In this document: one piece after another, positions 32,959 through 45,995 of the stretch
Position numbering within the stretch: position 1 is the stretch's first letter
Layout of the letters: the number at the start of each line of letters is the position of its first letter
Assembly: GCA_964017185.1 (NCBI GenBank)
Contig: OZ024869.1
Location: forward strand, 84,501-148,500
Direction of reading: 5' to 3'
DNA length: 64,000 bases
DNA from: Rugalucina vietnamica
Taxonomy: Eukaryota; Mollusca; Bivalvia; Lucinida; Lucinidae
Notes under the pieces: generated by a model
The model's database searches: none
The model's input: the letters and a program-made list of their open reading frames with translations, nothing else
What the model was told of the DNA's origin: nothing
Translations under genes and position numbers: made by a program

Positions 32959-33493
32959 TAAATGTATTGTGTATCGCTCAAATATGACGTTTCTGGGATG
33001 ATCGAAGGATTTACAGGAAGCGATGTTAAAATGTTAAAAAAGGTCGTAATTTTATGTAGCACTTGCTTATTTCAATCAAATAATCATATCACATTGCCTT
33101 GTATCCAATTAATATTCCACAAAAATTTTGATGTCTGCCACCATAAACACCTTACTGTTGAATTTTTCGATCGCCCCTCGTATGCTGACGGTCTTTTCCA
33201 GTTTTTATTGTAGTTATGTCTACACAATGGACAAACTTCTGTTTCTAGATGCTCGACTATATATAAAACGTGAAGACACATATCCAGCAATGGATTTTCT
33301 TGTAAAAAAAGGTACATGTGATGCAGGGCCGCTTGTATTTTTTTTCTCCTGCCGTATGATAGATATCAGTTCACTGTGGCAGTTTTTTAATCATGTGGGC
33401 CTTACTAAGACGACCGCACGTTATAAATAATTCACTCCTACAAAATTAACTTTAAAGAGAACAACGCGATCAGCTAAGACGGTTTTTAGAGTC

Positions 33494-33943
33494 ATCAGGA
33501 TGTTTATCATGATTTATTTGTTTGTTCTTTATGATTCATTGACTAGTTAGAGATTCACCACAAGGACCGAAAGACTAACTAGATGTTATGAACCACTGCA
33601 GAAGCTGAGGGTGAGGTTAGGTACCTGTAAAACCGGTTTAAGCCCGCCAGTAACTGTGTTACTGATCGTTCCAAGTCGATATTTCTGTGGTGTTTTTTTT
33701 TTATGTCTTGGTGTTTAAATGTTTTTGTGCTGTTGGCGCCTTAAGTATGTTTTCATATTTTTAGTTAAGTTAAGGTAACTGAGTGGCCACCTATTGGGAA
33801 AATAGCTGCTCATTCAGCTTACGATTTGTTTCATGGTATAAGTATCTGATTGTTAGTTTGGTTTTTTCCCACCTCGGTTTTTGGAGTGGGAAACTTTTTC
33901 TGATTGTGCCTTTTCCTGATCTTTGCCTACTTGTACCTTTTTA
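33494..33943 (+). mobile_element. Penelope-like retroelement, 3' copy
   Basis: CATCAGGATGTTTATCATGA to CTACTTGTACCTTTTTAG. Palindrome AAACCGGTTT; hairpin loop is shortened to three bases (CAGTAAC-TGT-GTTACTG) but the stem is complete. Confidence 0.9.
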
Positions 33944-34426
33944 GAGGCTTTGATGTAAGAAACGGGAAGTTCTTTCATTACAGTTGTTAAGAGACTTTTC
34001 TATTGTTGGTTTGCAATTATCTGCCACATCGACGTTTTAAAATCAAATTATATTGAACAGTTGCAAATCGATTTCAGAGATTTCCATCATAATTAAATTT
34101 CATGTGCAGCTTTGAATCTGTGCGGTTGAGATCAATGCGCTCAAATTAAATAAGCCTTAATTTGTAATATCAATAAACCTAATTTATATCAATAAATCTC
34201 ATTATGCCGAATTAAGAATTGGAAAAATATGATTGTGCATGCACTGCACATGCAAATGTTGAATAAGCATCTCTTATAATCACAATTATTGGTTAAGATA
34301 TTACTTCAGTGTTTAGAAAGGCCGACATTAACGATTTGTATTTGATTGTGAATTATTTTGTTGTTGAATAAACCAATGATACCTCTAAACATTTGGTTCC
34401 AAGTAAATCACTTCTGAGAATCACAT

Positions 34427-34773
34427 CGCAGAAGCTGAGGGTGAGGTTAGGATCCTGTAAAACCGGTTTAAGCCCGCCAGTAATTTTATATTACTGATCG
34501 TTCCAAGGCGATACTTCTGTTGTGGTTCTTATTGTTCTATGTCTTGGTGTTTATTTTTTGTGCTGTTGGCGCCTTATGTATGATCTTATCTTAGTTAAGT
34601 TTAGGTAACTGAGTGGCCACCTATTGGGAAAGATCTGCTCATTCGGCTTACTAAATGTATTCATGGTCTTAGTACCTTATTGTTAGTTTGTTTTTTCCTG
34701 CCGCCTCGGTTTTTTGAGTGGGAATCTTTTTCTGATTGCGTCTTTTCCTGATCGTTGCCTACTTGTACCTTTG
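34427..34773 (+). mobile_element. Penelope-like retroelement, 5'-truncated 3' end
   Basis: GCAGAAGCTGAGGGTGAGGT to CTACTTGTACCTTTG. AAACCGGTTT with the T/A-type hairpin CAGTAAT-TTTAT-ATTACTG. Confidence 0.9.
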
Positions 34774-34784
34774 TATACATACAA

Positions 34785-35204
34785 ACTGATAAATGATAGA
34801 TGGCACACTGCAATTGAGAACGAATTTGAGGTTAGATTTTCGAGTTTTTACCTACAGTTTTTCTTCTACTGGCTGACAGATTAGGTGCAGTCAATGCAGA
34901 AACTGAACATTTATTGAAAGAAAGTAACATAAGAAATCCCGGTTATTTCGTTTTCGCAAACACTTCAATGTTATTGTGTTGGAAGTACTATATGTTCGTG
35001 GGGCGGAAGTGTTTGCGAAAACGAAACAATCTGGAGTCCTTATGTTACTTTCATTCAATAAATGTTAAATTTCTTCATTGACTGCACCTATCTATCAGTC
35101 AACAGAGTAAGCGCTATAGGAGAAAACTCGAATCTCTCATCTCAATTTCGGACAGAAATTCATTGTGCGTCACCTATTCCGTACCACGTGTTTCTCATCT
35201 GTGT
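34785..35204. mobile_element. Foldback MITE, family F1, copy 2 (inverted)
   Basis: Inverted halves pair around 34975-34990: GTTTTCGCAAACACTTC on the left and GAAGTGTTTGCGAAAAC on the right. Outer parts match the copy at 1163-1565 in reverse orientation. Confidence 0.75.
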
Positions 35205-35875
35205 AAATGACCGCCTAATAGACATTTCTTGCCTAACCCTAGATGTATTTTGAGATGTAAATACACCATACATTGACAAAAAGTCAGGGATTATCTCAAG
35301 ATATTTCATTACATCGACAGAACAATTTCATCCATTGAAAATAAAATGTTTGGTCGTGCGTTCTTTCGTTCATTTGTTTGTTTAGAATCAGAGAAAGGGG
35401 AAGGACGCCTATACAAATATATATACTGACGGAATTATTAAACGCTGCAACAAAACATTCCATTCTGTAGACGGCTATTTAAAACACACAAAAATGATCG
35501 AACATTTTACATACAAGACTCAATCCAATGCTTCCTTACCAAAAGCCTTGTGCATCCCTTGCACCCATCCACACATCACTGAAGGGGTTTAAGTATTTTG
35601 ATACATTTGCCAGTTGAAAACGAATCATTTACAACAGCTTGTCTAACAAAGCGTTACGCTGACAGTTAAGTTTGCTGCCGTACGCCATGCCCCGGCGCGT
35701 CACTTGTACATGTACATGTAACTACCTTGTGTCAATTGTTGGAGCCGTTTACCTTCATTTTTAGTTATACCTGCCCGTATTTGTGTCTCTGACATTTTGT
35801 TTGTTAAACTCCGACAAATCAATGAAACAAAATCCATAAGAAAGGTAGTAGGTGATATTGCATATTTTTGTGAAG
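35205..35875. other. No gene recognised
   Basis: AT-rich sequence with a short TACATGTACATGTA palindromic run near 35708; nothing else seen. Confidence 0.4.
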
Positions 35876-36034
35876 GGGATTCAGTAACTCAGTGGTAGAG
35901 CTGGGGTTTCGAACCCTTGCTTTAGCAAGACAACAACTTAAATAAAACTAAATTCATTAATCACGGAGGTGGGTTTCTCTCCCGACATTACTGAAAAATG
36001 TTAACTAAGAGGATAAACATCAATTTAAACTAGC
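35876..36034 (+). repeat. Degraded tRNA-derived SINE
   Basis: CAGTAACTCAGTGGTAGAGC resembles an A box, then GGTTTCGAACCC a B box. The body ends with CGACATTACTGAAAAATGTT and GGATAAACATCAAT, matching the 3.9-kb SINE body. Confidence 0.6.
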
Positions 36035-36263
36035 ACCGACAAACGGATGATGGGGTATAGATGTAAACCTAATAAATGGCTAAATGTTGGTTGATTGAGA
36101 TTTAACGTCTCACCAACTGCTAATGGCTAAATGGACGGCCAAGGGAGTGCTAAAATTAAAAAAAAACACCGTGGCCTTCCCACCGTGAACGTATTTAAAA
36201 TACTCGACAAAGAGCTCATCTCGACAATAAACCGCGTCAAGGGTAACAATTTTCTACGGTTAA

Positions 36264-36797
36264 TGCCTAGGTTACATTTGCCCCGATCATCGTGCGAAAT
36301 TTCGGTCTGCGATTTTCCCTACGATTTTTAGACATCGTAGGTGATCGTGAGCTACGACGTATGTGTATTCAATTGATACGGACATCGTACGATGTGTTAC
36401 CCTGGCTTGCGTCGACGTTCTAAGTGTAAATCATACGGAGCCCATGCGATGTCCGTGAGGAGTCCCTACGATTTCTGACTGAGCCCTTGCGGTCTTCATA
36501 CAATCGACATACGATTGTTTGTCCCCAAATTATCATAAAAATCGTGCGGTGACCGCACGATCATCGCAGGGTCTCCGTACAGCGCCCGCACGGCGTGTCT
36601 ACGGACTACGATCTTACGATTTTTAAACAATTGTAAAAGTGCAGACTATTGCAAAATCGTCCAGGCTATGGAGATCGTAGGAAGCCGTAGAATAGTAGGG
36701 ACATCGTATTGTCAACATGTGGAGACCGCACGAAAATGCAAAAATTGACATCGTACGATCATCGCAAGACAATCGTAGGCCAAATGTAACCTAGACA
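36264..36797. mobile_element. CpG-rich MITE, family F2, single copy
   Basis: TIRs TGCCTAGGTTACATTTGCC and, as the complement of the right end, TGTCTAGGTTACATTTGGCC. Interior shares GTGCGGTGACCGCACGAT, CGACGTGTCTACGG and the CGTACGAT motifs with the 29-kb cluster. About 534 bp, probably close to the unit length of the family. Confidence 0.8.
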
Positions 36798-39340
36798 TAA
36801 GCAACTAATTATTTAACTCGAAATTGATATCAATAGCTTGGTCAGTCGAACATCGGGTTCGTATTGAAACAGGCCCAAGAGTGATGACAACGTTCAGAGG
36901 TATGAGTCCATACACCGTATTTCGTTGATTCAAATTTATTTCTTTCAGTCAGCGGGTTATGTTTTGGTTTAATTTCCCTGTCAACAATTTTAGTCAAGTC
37001 GGGACAGAACCGCCGTTTCCTGTGAATTAAACCTACGGAGAAAGAAATGTGCATAGAGCACCGATAGTAAGGTTTTGGCAGGCTTGCCCGGGAACAGTGC
37101 GGTTATCTTACATGTACATAGGTTGTACGGATATCATGTGCAAAAGAAATGTCATGAGAAAACCTGCTTTCATTAATGCACAGATCAGCATTGGCGTGAT
37201 CGCTTAGCCGACTGGCGTACATGTACATGTACATTGTATAAGATACAAAATATTTAACCATAATCAACCTGACTGATCGACAACTCAACACATATACACA
37301 TGTACGGAAGATTGGTATTTTATTTTGAGAAAGCTCCATTAAAAAGACGTTTGTATTTCAGTGTATGGTGTACAACTCTATCTCGGGTTAGGCAAGAGAT
37401 GTCTAATGGTAGTTATTTCATGACCGCCAATACCGAACATTTTATCCTATATTTTATCTTAGAACTGCACAGACATTTGGAATGATATTGACTTGCATTT
37501 TCTAATAATCAGGATAACACCAGACTAATTAGCGCCGTAAACTTGTCACAGAAGGAAAGCTGCTGAGTTCATTATATGGCTAGAAACCAAAATCGAAGAC
37601 CTGAAGAGAAACAAAAGTCTGTATTTGCTTCCGGAAGAGAGACCTATCCGCTTCATCTGCATAATACACGGCCCTAAGCGTTTGTTCAAAACAACTGTAA
37701 AATAATGTCATTGTAAAATGGAAACAAACTTTAAAATTCAATATTATATACTGGTCAAATCAAGTTTATTCTGTCTTCAATGTTTAGAGGTATTGGGACT
37801 TTTCAACGTTAAATAATGCCACTGTCAAAATTATTCATTTTTATCCAATTGACGTTCAACGAAATTTTACACGAAGAATGAAGCATGATTGGACGATCCT
37901 GATATAGAAAACATATTATCGAAAATCTCTAAAAAGCTCAAATGTTTCCTGTTTAAAGCACAACTTAATCATACGCAAATCAACATCCAATGAAGTAGCC
38001 GTTCAAAGCACAAATCTTTAAGTGGGAAACTAATGTGATTAGACCCAAAATATTATTTAAACTAATTTCGATCGAATGGTAGTGAATACTTCTGGACGAG
38101 CATTAGAGGTAAAAAGAATAAAATTTATACTTTGTCTTTAATGTGTTCCTTATGAACAAAAACAATAACGTATTCATGGTTATCTCCCATCCAACTATCA
38201 CAAACTGACATTAGCCAAGTAGACTTAACCCCGTCGAACCTCGCACTGACATAGTAAAAGGGAGGTTTAAAGGGATTAGGAAAAATCAATGATAGAGCAA
38301 ATATTTTCATTTCAAGTGTACTTTTATCAACATTGATATGAAAAACATTTATTCTGATGAAAAATTAAAAAACATATAATATATGTCAATTTTATTTCAA
38401 ATTGGTGTATTACATCCCCTTTCACTCGAGTTTGTCGATTAAGCATTTGCATTACACATAGAATACCATGTGTTCTTTCTAAAGATCTAAGGGTTTTTTA
38501 TGTTGCTCATAAAGACATCTGGATTGATTGATCTGCTGATTTGAGTAACAGTTTCAAACTAAATGACCTCTAAAACGGCAAACCAAAGTGGAATGTTTAT
38601 CTTACTGTGTGGAATTTTGGCCATGTAGATACCGATTTGTAATTGCTTAAAATGATACAAATCTGCTTTTGTCTTTATCCCAGTTCAAATGTGTGTTCTT
38701 AATATGCACTGTGTATGTTGTGCAAAGAATTCTGAAATATAAATGTGTTCTAACCCAAAAAATACAACGTTTTATCATAAGAGGTGACATCATTACCTAA
38801 AGATAAATGCTGAATAGATTTTAAGAACACCTGGCACCTGGGGCACAGTTTTAGTTCAAAAATACAATAAAATGTTACCTGATTTACACACCAACTTGTT
38901 GATCCAAATGTTCAAACGACAAACTCGATTGAAAGGGGCTGTATATCAGTTTTAATTGCACATATTTCCAAATGCTCACGGAGATTTCCGTAATGATCTC
39001 TATGAAAAGTTCGCCCGGTTTGCAACAGTCTGAATATTTTGGTTAAAAGACTTTGTTTTTTTTTAACTTAATTTTTTCATGCTAATCAACTTGGAGTAAC
39101 ATGCTTTTTGATATTTAACAAACGATTGTTTGTTTTATAACAGTTTTCTAAAATTGTAACCTATATGCACAGATAGGTCGTAGACACAGTTCTCATAACG
39201 AAAACTCTCTTGGAAGGCTCATCTTAAAGCTTTAAAAAATTGAAAATTGTCACGTAAAACTTTTTCTTCTCACTTTAGTCAAAACATACGCTATGCGTGC
39301 ACACTAGAACTGGGCGGTTTCCCAAACAGTAACAACAAAG
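36798..39340. other. No gene recognised (2.5 kb)
   Basis: AT-rich. Short minus frame 38125-38310 and plus frames near 37.3 kb have no recognisable domain. TACATGTACATGTACAT palindromic run near 37217. Confidence 0.45.
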
Positions 39341-39514
39341 GTACAAGTAGGCAATGATCAGGAAAAGATGCAATCAAAAAGAAACTCCAACTCCAAAAAC
39401 CGAGATGGGGAAAAAAACTAAACCGACAACTAGGTTCTTACACTAAGAAAACATATCGCAAACCGAATGAGCAGCTACTTCCCAACAGGCGGCCACTCAG
39501 TTACCCGAAGTTAA
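39341..39514 (-). mobile_element. Penelope-like retroelement, short diverged 3' end
   Basis: AGGTACAAGTAGGCAATGAT to CACTCAGTTACCCGAAGTTA. More diverged; resembles the subfamily with GTTACCCGAA. Confidence 0.82.
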
Positions 39515-39767
39515 AGGGAAAGACAATAGTGAAGTGCAATGCCTCTTAAATGACAGTACTCACCTCCCTAAACAATATGGTACACGTTTTATCAAAATTG
39601 GATGAAAATTAAGAAATTTATGTTGGTTTGAATATTCTTTGATTACTGTTAAAGGAAGCGGCCATCTTGGATAATCATTAGGCTTTATGACGTCATAAGT
39701 CCTAATTAAATATGCATAATCAAGGTTTATGTAACAATGTTAATATTTATGTACCATTCATTTGTAG

Positions 39768-40158
39768 AGCCGGGGATAGCGGGGACTCTGCAGGGCTAAA
39801 GTGCCAGCTTTTAACCTCTGATGAGTCGGGGATGTGCCGGGGTTATAATTTCCCGCCAATACACGGTCACATGATTTCAAATTAGATATTAATTGTATTT
39901 TTAACATTTCGTTACTTTTATGGTCCTTATCTAATTTGCAAATGTACCTGTACTTTTACACGCATAAATTCATGCCCCTCTCTCATATTTCAGTTTTATA
40001 AGAACAACTACCTGCTGTTGTTCCACATTATGGTCAGCTTCCGGGAAGCCAGGGCTTTTAGCTGGGATTTTACCACAGTTCTGATCCCGCAGTGCCGGGC
40101 TTTAAGCCGGGTTTTAAAAATTGAAAAGTTAAAAGCCCCGCTATTTCCCGGCCTTGGG
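39768..40158. mobile_element. GC-rich foldback-like element
   Basis: Left GCCGGGGATAGCGGGGACT and AGCTTTTAACCTC recur in inverse as AAAAGCCCCGCTATTTCCCGGCC at the right, with CCGGGCTTTAAGCCGGG between. The inverted arms are imperfect; ends not defined. Confidence 0.45.
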
Positions 40159-40290
40159 GGAGCCGAGGATATAAATGACTGGTGCATTATCTGTTGTCTT
40201 AATACTTACTTACAATCAGTTCTGGTCATTTTTTGCCATATAAGTATTAAATGTAAGATTTATACAATGTTTTGATTTTTACGGTTTCCA

Positions 40291-40798
40291 GGGATCTCTA
40301 TCGTCGGGCAGCTTACTCAATCTGTGAGTCCTTGTTTTTGATTCATCAGGATGTTTATCATGATTTATTTGTTTGTTCTTGATGATTCATTGACTAGTTA
40401 GAGATTCACCACGAGGACCGAAGAACTTACTAAATGTTTTGAACCACTGTAGAGCTGAGGGTGAGGTTAGGATCCTGTAAGACAGGTTTAAGCCCGCCAG
40501 TAACTTTGTGTTACTGATCGTTCCAAGGCGATACTTCTGTGGTGGTTCTTTTTGTTTTATGTCTTGGTGTTTAAATTTTTTTTGTGCTGTTGGCGCCTTA
40601 TGTATGTTTTCATATTTTTAATTAAGTTAAGGTAACTGAGTGGCCACCTATTGGGAAAATAGCTGCTCATTCGGCTTACGATATGTTTCATGGTATAAGT
40701 GCCTGATTGTTAGTTTGGTTTTTTCCCACCTCGGTTTTTGGAGTGGGAATCTCTTTCTGATTGCGCCTTTTCCTGATCTTTGCCTACTTGTACCTTTT
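40291..40798 (+). mobile_element. Penelope-like retroelement, 3' copy
   Basis: GGGATCTCTATCGTCGGGCA to CTACTTGTACCTTTTT. C/G-type hairpin CAGTAAC-TTTGT-GTTACTG complete; the palindrome is decayed to AGACAGGTTT. Confidence 0.92.
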
Positions 40799-40951
40799 TC
40801 TAATTAAATCTTCAAAATGGCGGCAAAAGTCACTTCTTTCCAAAAAAATCAAATGCCAGTATCTCACTTATTTCTTGACCGACTTGAACATAATTTGCAC
40901 CAAAATGTTTGTTTGGAGTATATATTTACTTTTAAAGGCATGCGTTCCCCT

Positions 40952-41056
40952 TTAACTAAAAATATGAAAATGTACATAAGGTTCAAACAGCACAAAAAAT
41001 CGACTCCAAAACATGAAACAAATAGAACCGCAACAGAAGCATCGCCCTGGAACGAA
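40952..41056 (-). mobile_element. Penelope-like retroelement, degraded internal fragment
   Basis: AACTAAAAATATGAAAATGT, CAAACAGCACAAAAAATCGA and GCATCGCCCTGGAACGA match the middle of the 3' region on the minus strand; the 3' terminus is lost. Confidence 0.65.
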
Positions 41057-41897
41057 ACTAGTTTTCACTTGTTTTAAAGCAAAGCTAAGAAAAAAGGGAA
41101 TATTCATGGATCCCCAGTAATGATGTGTCATGGTTTATACGGCTTTCCTGATACAAGGATCCGTCATTGATTCTAAGCAAGATCGTTTTCAATTCACAAA
41201 TAAATGGGAAGATATCATGCTTATGAAATATTTCATCCGGTAATAAGAAATACATTTCCCAGTAATGTTTGCTTGCCTCTAATAACTCACTAGCATGCTA
41301 CATCTAAATCTATTCTCGAGATTGGTTTTACAAGATAAATGTTGTTTCTGCATGACCCTTCACATCGAGATATTTCTCCGTCTGCCATATAGATAGTTCG
41401 TTGAAATGACTTTTCATAAATATCATCAAATAATATAACGACTAGAATAGGATTCAGTCAAAGCAAGAAAAATAAAGAAAATAGACTTACATGACGGTTT
41501 TAGACTTGCAGATGATGATAAAGACTTGTAATTAAACCATGATAAATAAAAGAATGTATAAATTAATTGCCTTACATTCAGTTCTTCACTGAAGAGATTT
41601 GAGGCTGTATAACATTTTTAGTTCTACCATGTTTTCTCTTTCAGTGATTCTCTTATATATGTTTTGTTTGTTCGACTGGGCCTTCTATGTTTTAGTCGGA
41701 TTAGCTTGTTGTCTGTCTGTGTTTGATACCAAACAATAGGGTGTTCGCAGTCTCTATACTGGCTTACTTTGCTAAATTCTGAATCAGACACTATTATTAG
41801 CAATACAATGATGTAAATTAAAAACTTATGTGATTCGGTAACGGGAGCAAGGGCTAGAATGCCTTGCATAAGTCCATCTGTCACGATGACCTGAATT
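41057..41897. other. No gene recognised
   Basis: A minus frame at 41624-41884 encodes one hydrophobic stretch (FLIYIIVLLIIV) but nothing identifiable. Confidence 0.4.
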
Positions 41898-42359
41898 GTG
41901 AATCTGTGAGTTCTCGTTTTTTATTCATCTTGGTGGTTATCATGCTTTATTTGTTTGGCCTTGATGTTTCATTGACTAGTTAGAGATTCACCACGAGAAC
42001 CGAACAAATAACTAAATGTTGTGAACCACTTCAGAAGATGACGGCGAGGCTAGGCGCCTGTAAAATCGATTGAAGCCCCCCTGTAATTTTATATTACTGG
42101 TCATTCCAAGGCGATACTTCTGTGGTGGTTCTTATTGTTTTATGTTTTGGTGTTTAAATTTTTGTGCTATTTGCGCCTTATGTGTGTTTTCATATTTAAG
42201 TTAAGTTTTGGTAACTGCGTGGTCGCCACCTATTGGGAAAATAGCTGCTCATTCGGCTTAAGATGTTATGTTTATAAGTACCTGATTGTTAATTTAGTTT
42301 GTCACACCTAGGTTTTCTTTCTAATTGCGCCTGTTTCTGACTTTGCCTACTTGTACCTT
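41898..42359 (+). mobile_element. Penelope-like retroelement, older 3' copy
   Basis: GTGAATCTGTGAGTTCTCGT to CTACTTGTACCTTT. AAATCGATTG and T/A-type hairpin (one arm base changed). Abuts two further partial copies. Confidence 0.88.
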
Positions 42360-42361
42360 TG

Positions 42362-42644
42362 TGTTGTGGTTATATTTGTTTTATGTTTTGGAGTCGAATT
42401 GTGCTGTTTAGGCCTTATGTGCGCTTTCATATTTTTATTTAAGTTCGGGTAACTGAGTGGCCGCCTATTGGGAAATAGCTGCTCACTCGGTTTACGATAT
42501 GTTTTCTTGGTACCTAATCGACATTTAGTTTTTCCCACCTCGGTTTTTGATTGTTAATTTTGTTTTTATCCCACTTCGGTTTTTGGAGTGAGAATTTCTT
42601 TCTGATTGCGTCTTTTCCTGGTCATTGCCTACTTGTACCTTTTC
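42362..42644 (+). mobile_element. Two abutting Penelope-like 3' fragments
   Basis: 42362-42548 runs GTTGTGGTTATATTTGTTTT to CACCTCGGTTTTTG; 42549-42644 restarts at ATTGTTAATTTTG and ends CTACTTGTACCTTTT. Three copies head to tail with 41898-42359. Confidence 0.82.
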
Positions 42645-43008
42645 CTAGATATTCCTCAGCTGATATTGCACTTGGATCGCAGCACTCGGCCCTTTTCTAC
42701 AATGAGGGAATGCTAAAAGATCTCCTGGATTTCATGCCTTTATCCTGTTTTTTTTTTCCCTTTCATCTCATAATGTTAACCCTAAAGTAATTCCATGGCG
42801 TGGCACTCGTACATCGTAAGAAAATGTGAATATCTAGTACTGTTAAAAACCACAACACTATAGGCAATTGTGAGTTTTTGATTCCACAAGACCAAAAGGT
42901 TCTGAGTCGAAAAAGTCCCACCGTTATGGTAGTTCAGACACTGGTCTAAGTTTAACTCGCACAATCAGTGATCCCTGAAGCGTTAAAAGGTGGCATGTGT
43001 ATTAACAA

Positions 43009-43322
43009 GGTACAAGTAGGCAAAGATCAGGAAAAGACGCAATCAGAAAAAGATTCCCACTCCAAAAACCGAGGTGGGAAAAAACCAAAGTAACAATCAG
43101 GTACATTATACGATAAAACATATCGTAAGCCGAATGAGCAGCTATTTTCCCAATAGGTGGCCACTCAGTTACCTTAACTTAACTAAAATATTAAAACATA
43201 CATAAGGCGCCAACAGCACAAAAGAAATTAAACACCAAGACATAAAACAAAAAGAACCACTACAGAAGTATCGACTTGGAACGATCAGTAACACAAAGTT
43301 ACTGGCGGGCTTAAACCGGTTA
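43009..43322 (-). mobile_element. Penelope-like retroelement, 3' fragment
   Basis: AAGGTACAAGTAGGCAAAGA to GGGCTTAAACCGGTT. C/G-type hairpin intact. Confidence 0.92.
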
Positions 43323-43368
43323 AACCAAATGGTTTCCTGTAAATAAATAAACTGCCTGCTTAAAAAGT

Positions 43369-43642
43369 TAAAGTAGGCATCGATCAGGAAATGGCGCAAA
43401 CAAGAAATTCCCACTCTTAAAACCGATCAGGTACTTGTACTAAGAAAACATATTTTAAGACGAATGGGCAGCCATTTTCTCAATAGGTGGCCACTCAGCC
43501 ACCCAAACTTAACTAAAATAGGAAAACACATATAAGGTGGTAACAGCATAGAAATCCAACAACAAGACATAAAACAATAAGAACCACCACAGAAGTATCG
43601 ACTTGGAACGATCAGTAATATAAAAATACTGGCGTGATTGTA
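43369..43642 (-). mobile_element. Penelope-like retroelement, older 3' fragment
   Basis: AAGTAGGCATCGATCAGGAA to ATACTGGCGTGATTG, same orientation and 47 bp from the previous copy, but from a more diverged subfamily. Confidence 0.82.
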
Positions 43643-45995
43643 CGACTCATTTAATTCACCTGAAATCACCTGTATGTTAATTATTGAACCCCCTTCAGAT
43701 AATCCGCCATCCTTGTCCTGATATTTGTCTTTAACTCATGTATGTATGTCGTCCTTTTTATGGGACGAAAACAAACATTATAGCCCCAGATGTGTACCGC
43801 AGACGCGATGTCACATCTGCAGCTATTCTGTTTGCTTGAAGGAATTTCTTTGAAAAAAAAAAGAATACAAATGCACAATCAATTCTTAATACTGCGTTTA
43901 CAGTATGTTCCCGGCGGCCCCGGCAGTCACGTTTGCTAGAAACTAGCGTGCTGTGGAATTCTGGTAATATGTTTCTCTGTTTTCAAGATCTGTTACGCCA
44001 TGTTAAGTTTTCTTACGTTGTATTACGATATCCGTAACAAGCCGTGGTAGTGATAAGCCGGAGTGTCACGGAGGGGCTAAGGTACTTTATGGTTATCCAC
44101 GATCTATTACGATTATCAGCACGTTCTATTACGACCTGTTACGCTCTCGTGTGGTCAGTTGCGTTTTGACCAAGTCATAACACATACGTAGTAGAACGGG
44201 GTAAACACCGTAAAAGACCGTAACGCACCGTAAATTAACGCAACAAAACATGTTGAGTATTCCGTAACCCCCTCAAATGAAAGTGGACTCGTCCAAATGG
44301 TAATGTTTGGCAAGCCCATTCGTCTTATAAGGGTTATACGTTACATAAGCGCTCTCTAGTACTGAGTCGTCTTTTAGATATTGACGCAAGAATACTTCGA
44401 CGGCATTTGTGAGAAACAGAGATACATAACGTCGATCAGTCGTGTTTTCTGTGAATGTTCAGCACCGTTTTTCATTTACTGCTGCTTATACAAGTTTATG
44501 GTTTGTCTGATCGAAGCCACTGTTAACAGATTTCCTGCGACATACTTTTGTAGGCCCCGCTTTTTTCAATTTGGCGCATTTTCAGATTGGTGGGCTATAC
44601 GCGCTTCTTTTTATGGGATTTAGCTGTAAATTATTAAATTCTGACACAGCTGGGATGCGCGTAATTAGTTAAATAATCATTCTTAATTAATAATTTTCTT
44701 GTTGAAATATTAGCTGTCAAACTATGAACCCATTTTCTGAGAGAGAATCAATGAGTGAGGAGAATAAAGACTTTTTTTTTTTTCAATAAAATATGAATAA
44801 ATTTCATATTTCTGTAATATGAATTGTGGAAGGCGATTTTGATAGCGTCGCTCTTATGGTAGGAAGGTGGTAAAAATGTGTGTGTTTTTCTATTCTGTCC
44901 TTCCTTTCATTGATAGAATTTTTTCTTCGTCAACCGGAACCGGAATTCGACAGGTTTTATTTGCATAAATCGTCAGGAAACGTAATTAATTGGTCAGTAT
45001 GTCTTTCGTAGAGACCATTCGCATACTAAGGTGTTCCGGAACTGGCGGTAGAGACTAGCAACAGCAGTCTACGTTGAAATATTCGAAATATTATGTTGAC
45101 AAAATTTCTCCGAGTGTGGATTCCCTAAATGAACAAATAAGACAAAGACACTTACTCTAGAACATCTAATTTCAATTCGCATCATTTCTTTTTTGTAAAA
45201 CGATGCCTATGCAGGAGAAAAACATCTAAAATACACTGTTGTTTTTGTTCCTTACAGGTCAAGACAGCATGACGTCACCCTTTTCTTTGGTATTACGTCA
45301 CAGGGTTGCGTTCGGTTAACTACACATACATTACCGTCAACGCACCGAGTGGCGAATGTTCTTTTTATGAAACAATTTCTCTTCCTTATATCGGAAATGG
45401 TCTATCCTTAAATTGTCTGTGTATTTATTATGACACTTCCCGGACATCCGTGTATATATTAGTATATACATGCAATATGAATAAGGCGCCCCCTTTGTGC
45501 GTTGCTCTGCTCCTATTGCGCCAATGATTTTAAAAGCTGACAGCTTCCTCACCCCGTGGCTATGCCACCTGCTGAGGGTTTTGAGGATATGATATTGGGA
45601 GAAGGCCCCATTTATTTTCAGGGATCTCGGGAGCAAGCATTAACATGGGGATTTAGGGAGCAGGGATATTAGCAAAACCATTTAGGGAGGTTGGAAGAAA
45701 AGTCATTTTTCTGTCAGAGAGCCGCAGAGAGTTAAGACCTCCGCCCCCTGGTATATGACCTCATCCAAATGATCAGGGACACACAAGGAAAATGAGCCAT
45801 AATATCCTTTATTCATGCACATTTTTCAATGATTTCCGTACAACGTAGATCACCACCACCAAACAAAAGAGACATCTCAGACTACAATTAGGAACAGAAA
45901 ATAGAGACGAAGAAATCAACGCCTTATAAGACACAGTCGTAGCTGAAGTAGACAAATTGCACCCTTGAGGCTTAGATTTGAAAAATCACTTCTTT
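43643..45995. other. No gene recognised; TTACG-rich patch
   Basis: Within 43,980-44,280 TTACG and CGTAA motifs are dense (for example TTACGATATCCGTAAC, GACCGTAACGCACCGTAA), a style like family F2 but without matching ends. The rest shows no gene. Confidence 0.4.

Larger units (their letters stand above)
24700..34400. repeat. Old segmental duplication array
   Basis: Four landmark blocks recur in the same order. Block A (TTAGCATCACA...AGTGGTAATTTGGTTTC) near 24718, 27345, 31815. Block B (GATGAATCTCTAACnCAAAnAGACAAG) near 26285, 28305, 32015. Block C (CACTGTGnCAGTT...GACGACCGCANGTTATGAAT) near 26715, 28835, 33370. Block D (GAAAATCAAATTATATTGAA and GATTTCCATCATAATT) near 25650, 29030, 34040. Copies are diverged and interrupted by later insertions. 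Either an ancient local duplication or several copies of one unclassified large element. Confidence 0.6.

Noticed and set aside
38125-38310. 61-codon minus frame (FYYVSARFDGVKSTWLMSV) as an exon of a host gene
   Set aside because: Protein-like in places but no recognised family, no convincing splice sites and no neighbouring exons.
41624-41884. 86-codon frame with a membrane-like stretch as upstream receptor exon (signal peptide)
   Set aside because: Phase and content do not match the start of an iGluR, and the hydrophobic stretch is internal.
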